DNA of 64,000 bases, from contig JADANN010000364.1 in assembly GCA_018806985.1 (NCBI GenBank), positions 682,001 through 746,000 on the forward strand, in the 5' to 3' direction. The translations under genes were made by a program, and so were the position numbers. The DNA comes from Angiostrongylus vasorum. Its lineage: Eukaryota > Nematoda > Chromadorea > Rhabditida > Metastrongylidae. The notes beneath the pieces are model-generated. The model saw nothing but the letters and a program-made list of their open reading frames with translations. It did not search any database and was not told the origin of the DNA. Each line of letters begins with the position of its first letter. The stretch's first letter is position 1. Shown here in pieces: positions 12,001-22,800 of this stretch.

Positions 12001-15000
12001 CAGGCCCTGAGGAAGGCAAAATCCGCCGAAACAGCAGCTTTATAGTGAATAAAGAATGAATAACACCTCAGGTTTGCTAACAAGAACATAAGAAATCTGG
12101 GTAAACTTCAAAGAGTGCAATATATGCTTTCAGCTTTTGGCACCGTTACTTCTAAGTCCCATGGCCATTCCACACCACAATAAGGCCGTTTCTTTCGCGA
12201 ATAAAGCATTAACTGTATCTGGTACCATAATGACTGAAAGCTGAGCAGCAACGTGTTCTAGGGATAGTGGTTACGGATACATTGTTAGTGATAACAACAC
12301 TATCTTCATAGATTCGTGTGGTTTTTCATTTGTTCATACCCACACCAAGCCACACCAAGCATTCTACTATAGTGGTGTAAATGCGGATAGAAAGTGTGAA
12401 GCTAAATTTTTTCAGTCATAGTGCTTGTAATAAGTTTTTTTTGTCCAAAAATCATAAGTTTGATTGGTCTATTTTCGCACCATTTTGGAACGACATATCA
12501 TAGTTTAGCTCAAAAACTGAAGCTCTGAGTGACGTAGAGACAAAGGTCGAAATCGAGGATTTTCTTATCCGCGCTAACTGGCAGTTGAAGAGTAAACGAA
12601 TCCTTGTTTTTTTCATCCTAGACTTAAAGCACGGGTATAACCTTCACCGTGTTCATCAATTTTGCAAAGCTCCACAGCGTTTGCGTTCTATAATAGTACA
12701 TATTATGACACATAACATACATTTGCACTAGATTTTATCGTGTATTTCATTTGTATCCTAGATGGGTACTTCAAACGTTTCTATGTTCTGACATTCTCAA
12801 ATTCTTTCAAGTATTTTGTTCTATACTTATACCCACTGCGACAGAGCTAACACACATTTGCAGTAAATTTTATCGAGTATTTCATTTCTATCCTATATGA
12901 ATATGGGGCTCGCGTGGCGCGATGGGCGGAGGCGTCCCGCAATATACTTGGGATCGACCCCGCGGTCCAGGCCCACCACACCCTCCATCTCCCTGGGGTC
13001 GGCAAATTGGTACCAGACTTGTTTGGCAGGATAGCAGCACTGGCTCGATACATCGGTAGGCCACCTCGAGTCATCGTAAAGGCAAGATATGCATTCAATC
13101 ACCTCTAAGGATGCTTAATGAAGTCGAAGGCATAGCACATCCCTCACCCTCAAGCATAAACCAACGCCCAGAGCTTTACCCTTTTATCCTATATTTATCC
13201 TATATGAATACTTCAAAGGCGTTCATGTTCTGACATTCTCAAATTGTATGAAGTGAACAATTTGCTGATTTGTTGTTTAATACTAATGCAAACAATACAC
13301 AAAAAAAAGTTTGATAATGAAATGAAAGAATTTAGTGAGATGACCGACCTTATAGAAAAGAAGCATAATTTCCTAATTAATTGTCAATTGATTAGATTAT
13401 CGTAGAACTATAAATGCCTTGTTGAGAGACCTCTTTAGAGTCACCTGACCTTATATGATTTAGGAAAAACAACGATGGTTGGAGCTAAATATGTTTGGAA
13501 AGAAGAAAGAAGAAAAGAAGAGCATCGACAATTATGCTGCAATAGCAAAAAAGACCAAAGTAGCACCAAAACTCGAGAAGAATGAAAAGCAGAATATTTT
13601 GGTGACCGTTATGGATGAACCAGCAAAATCAAATATGATGAGTTCAAAAATCGAATACGAATCACAAATGAAATTTCCAGCTGTTCCTCCAACAAGACTT
13701 TGCTCTTTTCAACCGACTACGCCTCCACTACCTCATGCTCCTCCGTCGATTAGTGTCGCTAATAACAAGTCCCCTACTGGAAATGATAAATTCCATATGG
13801 CGCCGTCACGAGCAGAATCGCTAGAACGAAAAGGAAGTTCGAATTCACCATCAAAATCGAAACGTGAGGAATCAGAAATCTACGATGTTCCAACTTTCCT
13901 CCTAACCGATGGTTATGAAGTCTCCAATGAACACAGTGATAACCCATTGTTATCGCCTCAACTAAAAACAGCTCCACAGCCAGTCTACCCAAGCAACACC
14001 TACCAACCAATTGCTCCTCCTAGAATTAATGCATTAAAAGCCAAAATCGCGACTGAAGTTCAGAACCAGAACACTGGCACTCAGTCCATATCCAACATAA
14101 CTAAATCAGAGGAGCCGAGAAAGAGTGCTGATATTACGGTAAATTCTCACATTACATTAGCAATTTGTATATTAGTGTCTAAAGTTTAAGCGAGGATTCC
14201 CGTATCATCCAGTAAAAAACGTGTCGACTGAATCAGAGGTCGGACCATTTTATTAAGATATATAAGGGCTTAACAAGAAGCCAGGAAAAATCGTGTACAT
14301 CACAAGTGGAAAATCACCTAGACGATTTTCAGGGTACCACATACAAAAAAACAGATTCTAATATGCCAATAAATATGGAAATAGAATTATGCCATCGTAT
14401 TTTCGAACAAGTAATTTTCGGAAAAAAGCTTGTCGCTTGTGTGAATAAGCAATATCTATAGCATAAGCATCGTCTGTGCAAGATCCCTCTTAAAAGAGTG
14501 CCTAAATTGCTGAATGGTCTGGAAAGTACTTCGCACAAAATGAAAGGGTTGCCAATGGAACAACGACTAGCACCAAGCCTTACTATTGCATCTGTGTCTA
14601 AAACAGAAGCTCTAGTAATTGAGCACCGATCATTATTCCACTGTAGGTATTTCGACGACTGTTTTGTCATTTGTTCAACGCTAGAGGAGACGAAAAAAAT
14701 GTTTTGAATTGCCCAACAGTCCGGGTACGTAAATTCCACCTGAGGGAAACGGAAGAAAGACTGGCTTCCATTTTTGAACGTCCAAATCAACTTATCCGGA
14801 AACGGCTACACCACCAAATGGTACTGAAAGCCAAGTAACAAAGACATACTGGTTTATCACCTCTCCTCTCACTTCTCACACACCAAAAGGGCGCTAGTAA
14901 AAAGTGTTTCGAACAACCACCAATGTGTGCACAGGAAGAAAACAGGAGGAAGAATCCGTGAAACTGGCGCGGTAAATAGCCATTTCCAATGGCTACGAAA

Positions 15001-16577
15001 CTGTAGCTCCTTGGAGGAGATTTAGAGGAAACAGCCAGCCCCCCAAACAATATTTCTAGCGAGAATAAGGTCTCGTTTATTATTCCATTTATTTTTGAAG
15101 AAATAAGTGTGACTATAATATGTTGCTTAAGAATGGCCGGTCTACAGAATTCGGTAACAGTGATTGAAATACCACAGAATACTCTCAGACGTCAGTTAGT
15201 TAGTAATCGCCTGTATAGCCATTTATGCGCAGTGCAAAATTCCATAGCATGTCTAACCACTAGCGACGGTGATTGCACGAGCTCGGATCCGGTCTACCTG
15301 ATTCCTCGTAAAGCGTGTATAGAAGAGTACTTTGGCGAAACGAGTAGACCACTATATATTCGTCTAAAAGAACACCTATACGGTAAGAGTAAAGTAAACC
15401 AAATACTTCGTTAGGCGCGTAAAGGATAGAGGCATATAACGTGGACAATTTTGAAGGAAAAGTCACCAACTTCGCATAGGAATCGAAAACTTCAGTGCAC
15501 AAAATCTTCAAAGCTTTTTGGATAGATTTCAAGAATCGGAAAACGAACCGCAAGGAGGAATAACCGATTACCAAGCGAAATCTCACGGAATACCTCAGAC
15601 ATATTACGACGTCGGAGTGGCTTTCTATCCACCCATTTGATCTCTTTACGGTATCCGCGTGAAATACTCATTTAAGTACTCACAGACAGCGGTGAGTGTG
15701 TGAAGAAGATATTTTTACATCAAATGCGACTGAAATTAGGTATCGTGGTTTTTCTATTGAGGTCATGAAGGTGTTTGGTTGAGTAGGTTGCAATTAGCTT
15801 AACTTTTCCAGGCTCTAAAAAGGTGAGATCTGCAGAAGCGTCATCTGTTTAATATATAATAACACCCTCATGTGTGCTCATAAAGAAAATAGAGAATTAA
15901 GCGATCTTTTTTTCCTGAGAATCATAAATTGTCAGGAAGTCCATAGCAATATCACCCCATTGCGTCATATATGCCTTGTTTAACACTTGGATACTTGGAT
16001 GGCCCGTCTTCACTGGTTGTGCGAGCCCCAGCATAATCTCCATTTCTTCTGAGTTTTGCTGGTTTAGCCACTGTGGTTTCCTGAAGTCACGAGGTCAGCC
16101 AGGTCAAAGTCTGTCCCAGGTCGTCACCATCACACGCAGCTGCCACCCTTAGAGATTTGCCACCACGCAACTAGTTTGGCTATTAGCTGCGTATCGTCAT
16201 GGGAACGCCAGACTCCTTCTCAGGTTGGGAGATTACGTCAGGAGATGAATCCGCCCGCTGTACATCGAAGCCGACACCCAGAAACACCTCCCAGCCACGA
16301 TGAGGCGGTAAACCGCTGCGAGGCCTTTTTTGCCTTGTTCAATACACTAGAAAAAAAAACTACTTGTTAAACAAAAAAGAGTAAAAAAAACCATGCCAAG
16401 GACTCACACGACATTGATTTCAGTCTTCACACACTACGATCGAAATCCTTCCAAGCTGCAGAGAACCGGCGAACACAATGAACAACGGAGCAGAGGTAAC
16501 ATTACTGTGATACCTTTCTTAGCTACTTCAAGTCTATTATAAATCGTCATTTTTTGTTTTTATAGGAAATTTTTTAA
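9096..16577 (+). CDS. Unrecognised multi-exon protein (possible signalling adaptor), 5' end not found
   Basis: Five exons fit splice signals and phase. (i) 9096-9269, after CATCCCAG, charged helical sequence with ARMKCARHLLKIDFKKEEC. (ii) 11122-11274 (alternative donor at 11250), with AMRDIRNALRKRLKTKDAYR. (iii) 13464-14138, 225 codons, starting EKQRWLELNMFGKKKEEKK and continuing as a proline- and serine-rich, low-complexity region with EIYDVP, a YDVP-type motif often bound by SH2 domains when phosphorylated. (iv) 16424-16495. (v) 16566-16577, which closes with EIF and TAA after a TTTTTATAG acceptor. All junctions are phase 0. A start codon and upstream exons were not located. Introns contain a fourth-family SINE, a palindrome, SINE A and a Penelope-like copy. 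I do not recognise the family; adaptor is only an inference from composition. A short alternative final exon is possible. Confidence 0.6.
10150..10545 (+). mobile_element. tRNA-headed element, family D
   Basis: The head GGTGGCGCAGTGGTAGTAAT (box A-like) is followed by GGTTCTAGCCC (box B-like). The body of about 350 bp includes CGACATTCATGACGAAG and ends near GTGTAAAAG. Related copies lie at 40510-40870, 43185-43550 (minus) and in part at 34210-34390 and 42615-42780. It differs from SINE A in the body, although both heads look tRNA-like. Confidence 0.65.
10670..10800 (-). mobile_element. Penelope-like terminal segment (solo) with intact hammerhead core
   Basis: The minus strand carries the CCAGGCTCTGAAGAAGGC and CTGCCGAAACGTTAGCTG blocks shared with the 3' tails of the Penelope-like copies. 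No reverse-transcriptase or endonuclease remnant is attached. It sits in an intron of the plus-strand gene at 9096-16577. Confidence 0.6.
10696..10734 (-). ncRNA. Hammerhead-ribozyme-like motif (best copy)
   Basis: On the minus strand from 10734 the order is stem I strand AGGCT, core CTGAAGA, a stem II hairpin pairing GGCA with TGCC around an AAATC loop, GAAA, a single C, GTT as the NUH cleavage triplet, and stem I strand AGCTG. Four stem I pairs form, one of them a G.U wobble. All invariant core positions (CUGANGA, GAAA, NUH) are present. Helix III would be only the palindrome ACGT with no loop, so activity in a monomer is doubtful and a dimer is the natural model. No search or cleavage test was possible. 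Confidence 0.5.
11763..12085. mobile_element. Inverted-repeat element built from two Penelope-like terminal segments
   Basis: The left arm begins GCAAACCTGAGGTGTTATTC and the right arm ends with its near-perfect complement. Arms of about 110-120 bp flank a centre of about 85 bp. Each arm carries the CCAGG...CTGAGGAAGGC block on opposite strands (12001-12040 plus, about 11842-11800 minus). The arms match the tails that follow Penelope-like copies at 15700-15890 and 23100-23285. Confidence 0.75.
12001..12040 (+). ncRNA. Hammerhead-ribozyme-like motif, right arm of palindrome
   Basis: The order is AGGCC, CTGAGGA, a GGC/GCC stem II, GAAA, then C and AGC where the cleavable NUH should stand, and AGCTT. 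The core and GAAA are intact but AGC replaces NUH, so this copy is predicted not to cleave. The opposite arm has CTGAGGA and ATC but GGAA instead of GAAA. Confidence 0.35.
12710..13260. repeat. Tandem duplication of about 140 bp, second unit split by a SINE
   Basis: Unit 1 (about 12712-12833) and unit 2 (about 12849-12903 plus 13196-13260) share TTTTATCG, GTATTTCATTT, ATCCTA and GTTCTGACATTCTCAAATT in order. The SINE at 12904-13195 sits inside unit 2, so unit 1 acts as an empty-site comparison. Confidence 0.75.
12904..13195 (+). mobile_element. SINE family A, full length with target-site duplication
   Basis: The head includes CGTGGCGCGATGGGCGGAGG (box A-like) and GGGATCGACCCCG (box B-like), with the complete body and a short pyrimidine- and A-rich tail. 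The 15-bp TATCCTATATGAATA occurs at 12889-12903 and again at 13196-13210, directly flanking the element. That is the signature of target-primed retrotransposition. Confidence 0.9.
14210..15890 (+). mobile_element. Penelope-like element, best copy (RT and GIY-YIG remnants, 3' tail)
   Basis: A reverse-transcriptase block at 14498-14707 reads MEQRLAPSLTIASVSKTEA and then YFDDCFVICSTLEE, i.e. the YxDD catalytic motif. Downstream, 15109-15414 is an open stretch ending EEYFGETSRPLYIRLKEH, the GIY-YIG endonuclease signature found in EN-containing Penelope-like elements. Frameshifts and stops separate the blocks, so it is dead. A tail at 15700-15890 matches the arms of the palindrome at 11763-12085 and carries a degenerate hammerhead-like block at about 15809-15845. 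It lies in an intron of the plus-strand gene. RT and EN order and motifs fit Penelope-like elements better than LINEs or LTR elements. Confidence 0.8.
15980..16330 (+). repeat. Interspersed element family B, copy 3
   Basis: It runs from ATACTTGGATGGCCCGTCTT to the CCACGATGAGGCGGTAAACC block, with small internal deletions. It lies in the last long intron of the plus-strand gene at 9096-16577. Confidence 0.8.
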
Positions 16578-16579
16578 GT

Positions 16580-17700
16580 AACAGGATCAATCTGAAGAGT
16601 CGGACGAGAAAATTTACAGCCTAATGAAGATTTTGTTCGGCTTAATAGATTCCTCGAACGTTGTTCTAAAAGATGGTAGTAAAGCTTCGCTCATTGGGTC
16701 GCTTGGAAATTAATATCCGATTTTGAATTTCTATTCTATTTCTATGAATTCGAACTCAAACATACGCAGCGTAAACGGTTAGAAACATTAAAGAAATATG
16801 GAACCAAGGAAGTGTTAACGAGCGCACAGTGCAACATTAGTTTGACAAATTTTGTCGTGGCGAACTATTGATGGCCTCGATGGAAGCAAATGCGTGCACA
16901 GCTATTCTAGAATTTTTAGAAGAACTCAATGAAGCACCTCAACTATTTTGGAGCATGTAACTGGACTGGAGAGTCAAAGAAGCTCGAAAAGTGGATGCCG
17001 CACGAATTGAATGACATTCAAAGAAATCGCCTTCTTGAGGTCTCGTCGGCACTTGTTCTGCGAAACCAGACCGATCCGTTTCTCGGCCGTATTGCGATGT
17101 GTGACAAGAAATGGATCTCCTATTATAACCGGCCATAATTGTCTCATTGGCTCGACCATAATGGAACTCCCCAGCACTTTCCAAATTCACCAAAAGAAGA
17201 TGATGGTGACGGTTTATCGTTTGCTGCTGGTTTAATCCATCACAGCTTCTTGAATCCGAGTGAAGCGATTACGTCGCAGAAGTACATTCAGCACATCGAC
17301 GAAACACACCAGAAACCTCAACAGCTGCCCGTATTGGTCGACATAAACGGACCTATCCTTCTGCACGATAATACAATGCTACACGTTGTACTACCGACAC
17401 TGCAAAAGTTGGACGAGCTGAGCTACGAAACTCTGTGTTATGCACTCGCCGGACCTCACGCCTAAGGTCTACCGCTTCTTCAGGTACTTCTACAACTTCC
17501 AATGCGAGAAACGCTTCATGAACTAAATCGAGCACTAAGCTACCTTCAGTGGGACTTCAACGCCTCCAGAAGTACAGAATTCTAGCAAGTGGAACAAAGA
17601 AACTTGTTTCTCGTTGGCAAAAGTGTTTAAATCGTAATGGTTTTTAACTGTATTGATAAGACTTATTCTGAGCTGCCACTTTGAAAATACAGGCACAAAG
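16580..17700 (+). pseudogene. Dead mariner-family DNA transposon
   Basis: Fragments in three frames line up with a mariner transposase. An N-terminal piece at about 16735-16860 includes YEFELKHTQRKRLET. Then 16929-17138 has KKLEKWMPHELNDIQRNRLLEV and IAMCDKKWISYYNR (first catalytic D). Next, 17139-17465 includes PILLHDNTMLHVVLPTLQKL (second D). After a frame change SPDLTPKVYRFF carries the third D region at about 17450-17490. Several stops and frameshifts are present. Spacing fits the D,D34D mariner class. Terminal inverted repeats were not identified with certainty. The element follows directly after the predicted stop of the plus-strand gene. Confidence 0.85.
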
Positions 17701-17916
17701 CGTACATTAGTTTCCGGAGAACCTTATAATTCACAAGGGCTAACGATTGCTGAGTTAAAAGGACCTGAGCAGGCACTACAGCGACCATGTGGGATCACTC
17801 GAAAAACACGTTCGACTACCCCTCAGTACTCACTTAAGAAAATATCTTACTTGACGTGGAGAACTTCCTACCTCTATAAGATCCCACCCAAGTTTTTGTT
17901 AAATTCAAATTGTTGC

Positions 17917-18855
17917 CTAAACGTTTTCTGGGTCATATCCATGTAACTCTTTACTTCCATGTTGTTTTATTCCTCGAAAAATGACTTCACATAGTTGAGT
18001 GCTCTTAATATGGACATTCTTATCAAAGCGGAAAGTATTGCATAAGATATCTATCACATGCAGAGGTCGAACTCTAAAAGACGAGGAGTACTCGCAAAGC
18101 AACATTCGATCAAGATTGACTCCAACTCGATCAGACAGGGTGTTGACATCCAAAGGATGGAGACTAACTGTGTTGCTATTTCTGATGGAGAGTTTGCCAT
18201 TGTTGTGAATCGACTCTAATGGTAACCATTTGGCAATTCTGTGTGTCAAATGGGCAACCACGGTAATTCCACATGTGATAGCACAAGGCTGGTAAATTTT
18301 GCAACTAGGAAAACTGAACGGGTTTAAACACGTTCCTAAAAGTACTCTTATTTCGTTGTTGTGGTACGGAACATGTCATAGAACTAAATTACTCACCATC
18401 AAAAAATTGTTCCACTATGTTTCTAAAAGATCTACATTTGCTTCCAAGACTCTTGGCCCTTTAAGGGCCCAATGAACGGCATAAGGATTAAAAATGTAAC
18501 TCAGAATGACGTAAAGGGCAATCCCTAAATATGTATGATTTATCAGAAATCTGTAATAAACAAATTTTGAAGCAGCAGTAAAAAATATCTGTACAAAAAC
18601 TGAGTACAGGCATGAGCAAAGAATACACGGGTAACTTATAAAGCTAGAAAAATTAGCTGAACCGAGATGACGTGAACAATAATTCTAAACAAAACCACGG
18701 AAAACAAGGCTACGTAGGCCAAACCATACAACTTCGTGCCTATCATTACATTATAACGAGGACACTTGTGGAAGGCAGCAGCAACTTCCGGGATAATAGA
18801 GAGCGCCCAGCGCCTTTCACTACCACCCATGTACGAACGGAAGCTAATCATTAAA
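17917..18855 (-). CDS. Multi-membrane protein, unrecognised, with an in-frame TAG
   Basis: Three exons are supported. Exon A (about 18855 to about 18650) encodes MISFRSYMGGSERRW and, near its end, a hydrophobic helix (YGLAYVALFSVVLF). Exon B (18550-18397, after TTTATTACAG) encodes a further helix, HTYLGIALYVILSYIFNPY, and ends ATG before GTGAGT. Exon C (18288-17917, after TTTACCAG) starts PCAITCGITVVAHLTHRIAK and stays open to the TAG at 17917. B to C joins in phase 0. TAG at 18415-18417 interrupts exon B in this frame, so the gene is either a pseudogene or nonsense allele, or this exon model is wrong. The A to B junction phase is not resolved. It lies on the same strand about 1 kb after the deubiquitinase stop, so an operon is possible. 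I could not assign a family. Confidence 0.45.
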
Positions 18856-18859
18856 CGAG

Positions 18860-19840
18860 AATACGCGGTAGTTCTATAGAGTTACACGTGTACCACTCAT
18901 GATAAAATGAGAATCTTCAGAAAAAAAAAGCGTAAAATAGCTGTTGGAGAAACGATATGAACCCTACGCCAAGCGCTGCTTTTGTGCATATAACAATTCC
19001 TAGTTTTATAGAAAGCTCCAGAAATGTTGGAAAGAAAGAAGCGATTTGGGGAGAATGACTTAAAAAAGATGAAAGAGGCGAAAAATGTATATAATTCTAT
19101 GTGTAGATGAGAACGCAAAAGTGAGAGAGAAACGGACAAACTATGAAGTGAAGAAATTACACAGCTGTTATAATGCATACGAAAACCGGCACCAAGAATG
19201 TAGTCATCGGTGACTCGGTTATAACTTAGGCTTCGAAGTCTGAGTTACTGGTACAGTTACTGCGGAATGAATGGTCACCGATGTCGTCGTCAACGATAGC
19301 TGTCGACTGTGCAATTTATATAAACTATACACTACACGTCACTCTGTTACAATAAAAACCTTTCTGGACAGCCGTATAGTAAGAGCTACTTAAGGCAATG
19401 CGTAAAAAAAAAATACCGGTCCTTTCTTGAAGAAAAAAAAAACCAACTGCAGGTAATCAACACGTCCGTCCTATAGGACTGTCGTGCAGAACACAATTCG
19501 AAGCGTTTCAGCTCATTACTCAGAAACACATGTGAATACCAACAATCATGAATAAACGAAGATATATATCAACGAGCGCCGTTCTCGTCTCGTCTTGTCT
19601 TAATCTGATGATGAAATATGGATTACACTCTTTCTCGCAAATCGATCGGCAAGAAGGCGCCCGTTTTCTTCAGTGACAGTATATATGAACAAGAGGATCA
19701 CAATAATCACTACAATATCAAGTTAAAAACCGCTCTTAATTTTGGAGCTGTTACCTTCTCAAATAGAAAAGGTAACCACAAAGAAGTCGATAATCGGCTC
19801 TATGCAACTGGATTTAAAAATTTTAAAATCCTACGGCGCT
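18860..19840. other. Intergenic stretch, nothing firm
   Basis: It separates two minus-strand genes. It contains short palindromic patches around 19195-19300 and A-runs near 19407-19442, but no recognised repeat family or exon. Confidence 0.35.
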
Positions 19841-19844
19841 TCCA

Positions 19845-22800
19845 CTAAAAAGCAACGTGGACAGACGTCCTTTCATCGGCTTGCATTGCATTGTTAATGA
19901 TATCGCTGACAACCGCCATCATCCTTGTGTAAACACTATCCGCTTCTACAGGGTCTGCCAAACCCAACAACGACAACTGACAAGCGGCCTGAAAAAAGAT
20001 TCTAAAAACATTTCAACAAAGTCCCCTCTGCCCCCCAAATTATCACCATGATAAATTTTTTGTTAGGCATATTACTCACTTGATCAATTTCATGACAAAG
20101 GTCAGTGGCTTGTGATATAAATGTTTGCACAGGACCTTCGAAATGACGACCACTTTGCGTAGCACCGTGTATCCTCTTGAAAAAAATATGCTTGTATATG
20201 GTGAAAATCACACTACAAACCATTCTTATTTTGGAAATAGGAGAAAGAGCAACCTAACATGGTCCACTGAATATTGAACTACCAACAAGCTTACTCACCC
20301 TTGATATTTCTCTTTTAACAGGGGTTGCTGAAGAGTGGAAAACTAGAGCGATCATATTCAGTGTTTCGTTGATATGAGTGATCACCTTAACTGATACCAA
20401 TCATAAGTGGTTCATAGGGAACTCTTTTTTTCCTAGTAGTGGTGCAAAACAATTAATGGTTAGAAATAAAAGAAAATGACTGAATTCCTATTGAATGGAT
20501 GATGACTGAAATAGTACCAAGTTAATACCGAGGAAGTCTTTGACGTCAACTAGTTCGCGAGCGCTTATATGAGCGATTACGTACAACGCAAAATTGCATA
20601 ATTTGCTCTAACGTTAGAGACGGTGTGCATGAGTCGCAGGACGGTGTACCTACTATGTTGCCAAGTATGTGGGTATGGATACGTCTGCGAAATGAACAGA
20701 CCACTTTATATCTGTATGGAAGACCACCTAGTATGCAAAATTTAAGGTTAAAACAGATAATCTACTAGGCGTGGATTGGACACAAAGACAATCCCGAAGA
20801 TTCTGAAGTCAAAGTCACTATCCCTGCACAGGAATCGACCACATCAGCGCATAAAGTTTTTGAAACACTGGATAAATTTCAAAAATCCAGAAAGAAACCG
20901 TAGGGAGGCGTGCATTTTGACCACAGGTGACCTTGCGCCAAAGCTCAAGGTGATTTTTTGAACTGGACGAGGCACATCCCTCACCGATTTAAGTCCCTTA
21001 ACGGTTGGTCCCCAACAATAATTGGTATACTTATAGAAAACGGTGTGCCTAGAGGAGCTGTGATTAGCATATTACACGATTAAAATTTTCACGGGTTCTT
21101 TTCTGTTGGAATTATGAATTATTTGGGTGAGTAGGATTGACCTGACCTTCCCAGGCCCTAAAGACGAAATCCGCTGGGACTTTAGCAATCATGAAATAAG
21201 TATCATAATAAGGACCTCATGTTTTGTCAGCAATTAAACATCAAACTAATAGGAATAGAAGAAAGGATAGTGAAGAAGTCCTTTCTAGACGATTTCACAC
21301 AGATGTTTTGTATCGTTATAGATCATGAATGCAAACCTTTTCGGCGTCTTTGCTACCTGTTCTAGCCCATATTGCTAAACGATGGACTGTCAACTCAATC
21401 CACGTCAAGGAATCTGTCAATAACCGTACAGTATCCTCTCGGGGAGCAACACGATCTACCAAAAACTGCACAACAGTTGCGAAAATGGTCTGAAAAAAGT
21501 AAACGCAGAAAATCTAGTTCACAATTTCCCACTTTTAGACTGAGTTTACAATAGCAATAACAACAATAATAATAATAACAGCAATAATTATAATAATAGT
21601 AACAACGGTAACGACAGTAATGAGAATAATGACACTAGAGAGTAGCACAGTGGTTTTAATGCCGTCCATCAAACGAAATGCCCAACCTCCCCAAACGCTA
21701 GTTCAACCCCCGCCCGGGACCCCAACAAAGCTCCCATACTCCCATAGTAGTGATTTCACATTTTTTTGTTTTCTTCATAATTGTCACCGAATGCTGGTTG
21801 AGTCCTTCCTACCTCAGAGAGCCGTATTAGGGCGTCCTTACTTGGAATAGTATGAGTGAGCTTGCCGCAGACAACTATGTTCCAATTTACCGAACTCGGA
21901 AAGATCAGAGGCTTGGTGGGCCGGGGCGGGGTCGAACCAGCGCCTAGGTAGATTGGGTCGCCCGCATAATTAACGGGGTCACTGACAATGCGCTTCTCGC
22001 TAAGAAATAATAACTGTATGGAATAATAGCAATTAATGATGATAAACAGATTTTATGCACATCAAGACCAAAACTTACCAAAACAGGAATTATGTTGATT
22101 CCCCGCATGATGAAACTTGGTATAACAAAATCTGCATGTGCCTGATACGCCGTTCCCTAGACGATATTGAAGAAAAGATGAGTAATTGAGAAACATAAAT
22201 AAAACATTAAAGTTAAAGATGTGCTCAACATGTGATCATTATTCTTTAGGAAAAGACCAAAACTCACTTGGAAATTACCAATTTCTGCATAAACTTTGTC
22301 GTATATCTTCGTCACTGCCCTCACCATGCTCAACATTTTCACATTTGATTCAACCGCCTTCCAAGATCTACAACTCAAAAAATTTAACTACATTATTCCC
22401 TAAGCTTCTCTCAAAATGATGCTTACACACCATATTAATACATTAAAAAAATACGTCTCTGCTTGCATTTAACCCAACGCATACGGTCCGTTTTAATCAA
22501 CCCCCCCTACCCGGTCTAATCCCCAACAGACACGATCGATTTGTGCGATAAAGGGTACAGCGAGAAAGAAAAAATGCACAAAAGCCAATGAGTATGTCCC
22601 GATCCCAAACTATGTGTTGAAATCCATGCAGAATGCTACGAATGTGCTGTGGGCTACCCATTATCTGATCTTATCTGATCTCATGTAAAGCGTGTGGACG
22701 AAAACATTGGCGACTGGATAGACCACTCTGTGTCCGTACAAATGAACACTTATTCGGCAAACCTAAATTTAAACCAAATACTCCACTACTCGCATATAGG

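Noticed and set aside
18232..18255. PFDTQNC string on the minus strand, resembling the Cys-loop of ligand-gated ion channels
   Set aside because: It lies in a frame with nearby stops. The phase-consistent frame of the same exon encodes a different, longer open sequence (exon C of the membrane-protein gene).
19601..19620. CTGATGATGAAATA as a hammerhead core
   Set aside because: There is no room for stem II between CTGATGA and GAAA and no pairing flanks.
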